The notes below the pieces were generated by a model, which was given only the letters and a program-made list of their open reading frames with translations, searched no databases and was not told the origin of the DNA. A DNA stretch of 64,000 nucleotides from Nicotiana tabacum (Eukaryota; Streptophyta; Magnoliopsida; Solanales; Solanaceae): positions 2,604,001 through 2,668,000 of the forward strand of contig NC_134088.1 in assembly GCF_000715075.1 (NCBI RefSeq), in the 5' to 3' direction. A program made the translations under genes and the position numbers. Shown here piece after piece: positions 58,009 to 64,000 of the stretch (position 1 is the stretch's first letter; every line of letters begins with the position of its first letter).

Positions 58009-58724
58009 TGTAAAATATTTAATTCTACGTCAAAATAGGAAGAAAAACCAGAGCTAATTATAGAGATTTGATTCTCTTTGACAAGCCATATATAGTGTAA
58101 AGAACTAGGAATGAAACAATTAAATTCTCAATAAAGACAATAATAAAGGTTTTACCTTTTTTCCTTTGATATAATAAATGATAAGAGGATCAGAGTTTGA
58201 TCACCTACTGATTTTTATCAAATGAAAGAATATTTTTAATTTTGTGCGAAATCTGATGAGATATACAAGAATTAGGTATGGGATATGTATTATTTAGGAA
58301 CTTTATTAATGTAGCTCAACTACTATTCAAATTGTATTAAGCATCCACTGATAAAGGGACAATACCGTGGATGGATGCTTAATACCTTAAGCTGGTTGTA
58401 CATTTAAGTTCGTTGACTGGATAATTGAGGCATGAATTTTTATGTAAGCTTTTTAAAAAGGAAGTAATAACCACTGGCTAATAGTTTAGTTGTTCTTAGA
58501 GGAGTTCAATTTTTGCAGCTAAAAATGGAGCGGGATGGTGTATATAACGCCCTGAAAAAAATTTGCCGCCCTAAGGCTGACCAGCGACTATTAGGAATTT
58601 AGGCTTTATGCAGGCTAGTTGCAGCCTGAAAATCGAATTGTGGATGGGTTGCTTCCCTTCACTTCTTACATCATCTATGTACATCGGTATGGAGCAGCAT
58701 TCTTGTCTGCAATAGACAAATAAC
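58009..58724. other. Upstream region of the aspartic protease gene
   Basis: AT-rich, no ORF of note on either strand. Contains the imperfect hairpin at 58333-58385. It probably includes the gene's upstream regulatory sequence. Confidence 0.45.
58333..58385. repeat. Imperfect inverted repeat (hairpin)
   Basis: GTATTAAGCATCCAC is followed after an ~18-base loop by GTGGATGGATGCTTAATAC, its inverse with a 4-base bulge. It is a 15-base-pair stem, too short for a MITE with visible ends. Confidence 0.7.
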
Positions 58725-58851
58725 CAGTGGCGGAAGTAGGATTTCTACCGATGGGATTCACAAAATAAAAGAAGTAAATATACAAAGAAATCAAAGGGAT
58801 CCTCTAAATATATGTGGATAAACCCCTTCAACCACCCTGGCTCCGTCTAGG
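58725..58851. mobile_element. Small hAT-like MITE with 8-9 bp target duplication
   Basis: A 126-127 bp element starting CAGTGGCGGAAG and ending CTCCGTCTAGG; the ends are imperfect inverted repeats (shared CGGA and AGG blocks). CAAATAACC (58717-58725) is repeated exactly at 58852-58860. An 8-bp duplication with CAGTGG-type ends fits the hAT superfamily. No coding capacity. Confidence 0.78.
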
Positions 58852-59044
58852 CAAATAACCTGGACCTCTTTAAAAGCTTCAGCTCAATTAGGCCATGTAA
58901 ATGAGTTCTTCATAATTCTATTGTCTATAATTAGTGTGGGCATTCGAAAAAATCATCGTACTCATCAGATCCCCATTTTGCTAATACGTTAACCATTTGA
59001 TTTTCTTCCCTAAAACAGTGTAGAGTGCTATACCACTCCGCTGA

Positions 59045-59509
59045 AGAACATTGAGTCAAGTTTTATAGCCGTAAAATGCCAAAAAATGAGAAAAGGCCAT
59101 GGAGAGGCGATGATTATTGTTCCTTAGTTCGTTTTTTATGGGCAGGCAAAATTTAAGCGATTTAGATCCGGTCGCCCGGGCCCATGCAGATGGCGTGGGT
59201 TATATAGCACACGAAAATCTTGGAATCGGGCGAAATTCTAGTTTTATGGCCCTAAAACACCAAAAAGGAGGAAACGTCATGGAGAGGCGATAGATATTAT
59301 TCCCTAGGACATTTTTAATGGACCGGAAAAATTTTAGGCGATTCAGATCTGGTCGCCCGAACCCATGTAGATGGTGTGGGTTATAGTATACGAAATTCTA
59401 GTTTTATGGTCCTAAAATGCTAAAAAGGAGGAACGGTCATGGCGAGGCCATGACTATTGTTCCTTAGGTCTTTTTTTATGGGTCGATAAAATTTTAGGCA
59501 ATTCCGGTC
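59045..59509. repeat. ~180-bp satellite, left arm
   Basis: Units phased by GGTCGCCCGG: 59171 and 59352 (181 bp apart), with a third unit ending at the solo LTR (59509) that lacks ~25 bp. Shared phrases are TTTTATGGCCCTAAAA, GTCATGGAGAGGCGATG and GATTATTGTTCCTTAGG. It resumes at 63503. The unit length matches that of Nicotiana subtelomeric satellites such as the HRS60 class, but I have not compared sequences. Confidence 0.85.
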
Positions 59510-62500
59510 TGTCACACCTCCTTTTAACCTACATTCCCGGAAGAGGTGTATAAAGGAGTTTTTCCAATTTAAGTGACAATCGAAATGGGATTATTTTATT
59601 AAAGATTCAGAGTCGCCACTTGAGATAATTTATGGTGTCCCAAGTCACCGGTTTTAAATCCCGAATCGAGGAAAAGATTGACTCTGTATTACAGTCTGCG
59701 AACCAGAAATTCAGGTAAGGAATTTTGTTAACCCGAGAGAAGGTATTAGGCACTCCCGATTTCTGTGGTTCTAGCACGGTCGCTCAACTATTATAATTGG
59801 CCTATTATCTGATTTTAGTACATATTTTAACCTATGGTTCAATTTTAACTTTATAACCGCTTTAATTAATTATTAAGAAGACTCAGCGTTATACAAAACA
59901 TGTCTTTGGATCACTCCACATGAAATGCACTCGTGATCCGCGACATATTTTATTTAACATTGTTAGGATTCGAATTTGGGTCATATGAAATGCACACCTA
60001 AGTTTAAGGAAATTAATTATTAAAATAGCGCGCCTAAAGCAGCTACACACTTTTTAACTTTGCGAGGGCCATGAAAATTTGCTAAATGGCGCGCCTTGAT
60101 TTTTTTAAAGACAAAACAAAATTAATTAAAACGGGGGTCGTGCAATCAATATTTTATTTGGCACGGCGCACCTCAAACCCAATTTAAAAGGAAATTCAAA
60201 CTAGATGTCTGAGGGCCATAAATTGTGACTTAATTAATAGCTCACCTCAAATTAATTAAAAGGGATTACCCATTAAATAAGGCCTAATGAAATTGTAACC
60301 ATTTTTAATTAGGAAGAATATAAGTTAATTTGAGTGAACAAATGCCAACAGGCCCAAAAATATGTCATTCCAATTTTGCACATCACTTCAAATCCAGGCC
60401 CATAAAGAAAAACCAAGCCTCAATGAAATCAAACTATGCTAGGGCCGAGGATCGAATCCACACAGGCATGGCTAGTGCTGAGTTAAAGCCAACCTTCAAC
60501 AAACAGATTTCTTATACCAAGATGGATCATAGCTCAAAATAAACACACAATTTAGAGCCTAAAGTAATCAGTGCCAACAACTAAATGTATTAACTAGGAA
60601 ACTTTATTCATTATTCATCTTTACCTCGTTAACTCTCAAATTCATGTGTATTACTAAAACACTCCACATTTGAGATGCATTCTAACAAACCATATCTTCA
60701 AGAGTCGAACCCGACATTATCAAGTTCGGACAGATTTCAAAGAAAGCATGCTGCCCTTATTTAACTCGATTTTACCAATATGTTTCATCTTGTCCTTGTA
60801 TTATTGAATTAGAAAAATTGATCCATTCAAACAGTTGCATTCCCAATTCACGAAGGCCAAACTCAAGTAAGGAAACGAAAGGGCATGCTCAAAACCTCAT
60901 GAAGCTTAAATTCCATGCTGACATTTAATTCATAACTTAAGATTAAAACACTAATTGATCTATATGACAGCAACAAATAATTAAACATCAATTACAGTTT
61001 TGAAAGAACACACGGAAGGAAAGAAAACTGAAGACGAGACATCAGATATGCTTTCATAGCTAAACAGATAAGAGATATCTCGTAGGGCACCTACTTAGCC
61101 ACATAGAGCTCAAACTTAAAAGAAACGAGGCCAAATAGAGGCTAAAATCAACAAACTATTGTCCTAGATTAGCATTAACTACAAAGAAACAATGAACTGA
61201 GCTATGAAACACCATAAATACAAAGTAATAAGGCTAAAATCGTAATAGAAAACTGAAAGCATGTTTTGAACTTTAGAATTTTCATTTCTATTCCTCGAAT
61301 CAATCTTCATATGGGGTAGAATGAAGAAGTGTACCTGGAAATTGAAAAAAGAAGAAAGAGGTAAGGAAGCAGTAAGTAATAGGCAGCCCAGCAATCGACA
61401 CCCAGGAGGAATAGATCAAGCCAAATACCAGCTTACTTTAGCCAATGAAACAATAAAATTCTCTCACAAAAAAATCAATAGAACAGTGATCCCATCAACT
61501 GATTTAAACCAACTTTTCTAATACCGAGTTCAATCCATTTTTCCAACTCAAAGAAAATTAGAAATTACTTCTGCAATGGAAAACTTCTCAATCCGAAACC
61601 CAGAAGCAATGGAACCGCCCTTTTTTAAGTTCAGCCCTCTTTTATTTCTTTCTGATTTTTCTATTTCTTCATTTTCTGTCTTGAATGCCAAGTTAAAGAG
61701 TCTTTATAGGCAAGGCGTTTAGGGCAGCTTCAAAGTATCAGTTTTTCACTTAAAACCTTTTTGAATTCTCGTTTTTGCTCATACTCTTAATTTTAGAATC
61801 AGGTTTTCACCTCAGTCCTAAAGGCACCTTCCTAGAAGCTGCCTAAATCAGTTACAGATATATTCCCTAAACCAGATTTCCAAATTACCCCTTAGGCACC
61901 CTGTTATTACTTCTGAAAACCAGACCCAAAAATGGGTCAGAATTGACCCAATAACCCAAACCAATTTGGACGGGATGCTCTTTGCCAAATGGATCAGAGA
62001 CAACCCAAAGCCCAAACGAACACTTATCTATTTGAAGAGAAAATCTGCAAGCCATGATAACATGAAATGATTTCAAAGCAAACCGACTTAAATTATTGAT
62101 CAATTAACACAACTAGGTAGGGAATTAACTAAGTTGAAATAACCTAATTAAACTAACTTGAGTGACTTAAACAGAAAGTCAAGATTAGAGAATTAGTCAT
62201 GATATTAACACAACAGACTAAAGAAATCAGAGAACAGGCTTTCACGAAGAAAAAAATAGTGAATAGAAGACAAATTTAAACTCGGAAGATTAATTAAGTT
62301 TCAGCCAAATTAGTATAAGAAAACTAAGCTAGAGAAAGGGGAAGGAGAAAGAGAATAAGATAGTAAAAGAAAGAAAAGACAAGAGGGGAAAGGAGCTTAC
62401 CAATTCAGAACTCGAAACCTATTGGAGACAAAGGACCTAACAAAACTAATGTCGATCATTTGTTATCTGTCAAGGACAAACTGAACGACATCAGTTTTGT

Positions 62501-63502
62501 TGAATCCAAACTTCAAAACTCAAAGGAACAGTGTCCTAAGACCATGCATGTTCCAGGTCCGATAGAAAAATGATTTTTGAACTTTCAGGGCTCAAACTCA
62601 GATTTAAGATTCGAGAAACTCCGGCAAAATTCGAGTAAAACAGAGTGAGGATTTGGCATGAGGGGGTCGTGGTGGCTATGTGGTGTTAATTTGGGGTCAT
62701 TTGGGACCGGCACCACCGGGCTTGAGGTGGGGGAATGGAGGCGGCGCTTTAGGGTTTTTTGGGTGAATCTCTGAAGGTTGGGTGAGAGAGGTGAGACGAA
62801 AAGGGGGGTGAAGGGTTCGGACACTTATATATTTACTGGTGCCCATTTCACAGCCGTTGGATCACATGAGATCAATGGTTGTGATGGAAAGAAAGGAAAC
62901 GGCGTCGTTTGGTTACTGGTGGGGGCGGACCGGGTATTGGAGGCGGGTCTGGGTCTGGATTGGGCGGGTTTAACGGGTTTAAGGGAGCATTGGATTGGGC
63001 TTGACAGAATTGAAATAAAAACTGCCCAAAAATCTGATTCAATGCTTTTCCCTTTTAAAAATTATTTCTTAATTCTTTTCCTTCTTTTTGTTTCAAAATT
63101 AAAATAAAAACCTAAACTAAATCCTAAATCAAATTAATCCTACCACATTAAATTATTTAACTCTAACTAATAATTACCACAATTAATTAAAAACTAAAAT
63201 TAAATAAAAAACTACCAAAATGCAAAAACTAAAATTAAAAAGTGCAAAAATAAGTTATTTTTTGTGATTTTTCTATTTCTTATAAAACAACTAATTTTTT
63301 AATTAATCTAAAAATATAAAATTAAATCCTAAATGCAAAATGCAACATATTTTTGTATTTTTTTCAAAATTAACATGCACAAACAAATGCAAACAATTAA
63401 CAGAAATGCTACAAAGAATCTACGAAATTGCAAACAATGGAAAAATTATTTTGTTTTGAATTTGTGGGAGTAATTCATATAGGGAAAAATCATGTGCTCA
63501 CA
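59510..63502 (-). mobile_element. Solo LTR (3993 bp) related to the Ogre/Tat LTR
   Basis: Starts TGTCACACCTCC and ends ATGTGCTCACA, as the Ogre/Tat LTR does, with the same internal order: CAAGTCACCGGTTT early, GAGGGCCAT...GCGCACCTC subrepeats, a GC-rich AGGGTTT zone near 62640-62790 and an AT-rich end. There is no PBS or internal sequence, so it is a product of LTR-LTR recombination. Flanks are CGGTC (59505-59509) and GGGTC (63503-63507), a 4/5 target duplication. Minus orientation is inferred from the other element. ORFs inside it show no protein similarity. Confidence 0.9.
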
Positions 63503-64000
63503 GGGTCCGCTAGCTCGGGCCCATGTAGATGATATGGGCTAAAGCACATGAAAATCTGGGAATCGGGCGAAATTTCAGTTTTATGGCCCTAAAACGCCAA
63601 AAAATCGAGCAACGGTCATGGAGAGGCAATGACTATTGTTCCTTAGGTCGTTTTAGATGGAATGGAAAAATTTAGGTGATTCGGGTACGGTCGCCCGGAC
63701 CTATGCAGATGGCGTGGACTATAGCACATGAAAACCTGGAAAACAGGTAGAATTCTAGTTTTATGGCCCTAAAATTCCGAAAAACGTGGAACAATCATGG
63801 TTAGGCAATGACTATTGTTCCTGGTGTCGTTTTTAATGGACCTACAAACTTTTAGATGGTTCGGGTCTGGTCCCGCACCCATGCAAATGGTGTGGGCTAT
63901 ATTGCACGAAAATCTGGAGAACATGTGAAATTTCAGTTTTATAGCCTAAAACGCCAAAAATCGAGGAACAGCCAAGGCAAAGCGCTACCTTAGGTTATTT
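63503..64000. repeat. ~180-bp satellite, right arm (continues beyond window)
   Basis: Continues the phase broken at 59509. GGTC-CGCTAGCTCGGGCCC starts here, the next unit is phased at about 63689 and another at about 63868, then the window ends. Units differ from each other by roughly 10-20 per cent by eye. Confidence 0.85.

Noticed and set aside
60330..60542. 70-codon ORF in the solo LTR
   Set aside because: No similarity to known proteins and not preserved in the related Ogre/Tat LTR.

Overview
This 64 kb window is plant nuclear DNA, almost certainly from a nightshade (Solanaceae) and possibly Nicotiana-like. The evidence is an Ogre/Tat-type Ty3 element with 4.1 kb LTRs, an Athila-type Ty3 element, a Ty1/copia element, a MULE carrying a Ulp1-type protease gene, and a ~180 bp satellite. 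Coding content is overwhelmingly transposon-derived and decayed. The one convincing intact host-type gene is a secreted aspartic protease at 56375-57916 (minus strand).

Layout. (1) From before the left edge to 35053 lies one giant Ogre/Tat element on the minus strand, about 22.7 kb without its insertion. Its 5' LTR is 30952-35053 and its 3' LTR is 1-3647 (about 500 bp fall outside the window). Reading leftwards it has a primer-binding site, a leader, ORF1 (DUF7745-like plus coiled coil), gag, protease, RT, RNase H plus a second archaeal-type RNase H, integrase, and a long 3' non-coding tail with a 48-bp minisatellite. Catalytic acidic residues in protease, RT and integrase are each replaced by G-to-A changes. 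(2) A 12.8 kb Athila-like element (6016-18830, plus strand) sits inside the tail, with tRNA-Asp-type PBS, broken gag-pol, and a remnant ORF in the env position preceded by a splice-acceptor-like site. (3) 35054-46599 holds an AT-rich spacer, a dead 3' fragment of an aspartic protease gene, and a Ulp1-carrying MULE: a DUF1985/Ulp1 protease gene (plus) converges on a four-exon MuDR-type transposase gene (minus). Introns and spacer are full of a degenerate decamer related to CTGTATTCAG. (4) 46605-56160 is a Ty1/copia array with three LTRs and two internal regions sharing the middle LTR; the whole array is flanked by one perfect 5-bp target duplication (TTATC). (5) 56161-59040 holds the intact aspartic protease gene, its upstream region, a hairpin and a ~127-bp hAT-like MITE with target duplication. 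(6) From ~59045 to the end is a ~180-bp tandem satellite interrupted by a 4.0 kb solo LTR related to the Ogre/Tat LTR.

How it fits together. The history appears to be a local duplication of an aspartic protease gene, then separation of the copies by the MULE and a copia insertion about 0.2 kb downstream of the surviving gene, with nested Ty3 elements and a solo LTR in satellite around them. Most nonsense changes are CGA to TGA or TGG to TAG/TGA, as expected from cytosine deamination in methylated repeats. The most unusual object is the Ulp1-MULE with convergent genes and decamer-rich introns; its transposase needs only one frame change while its protease gene carries several. All comparisons were made by eye, so percentages are rough.
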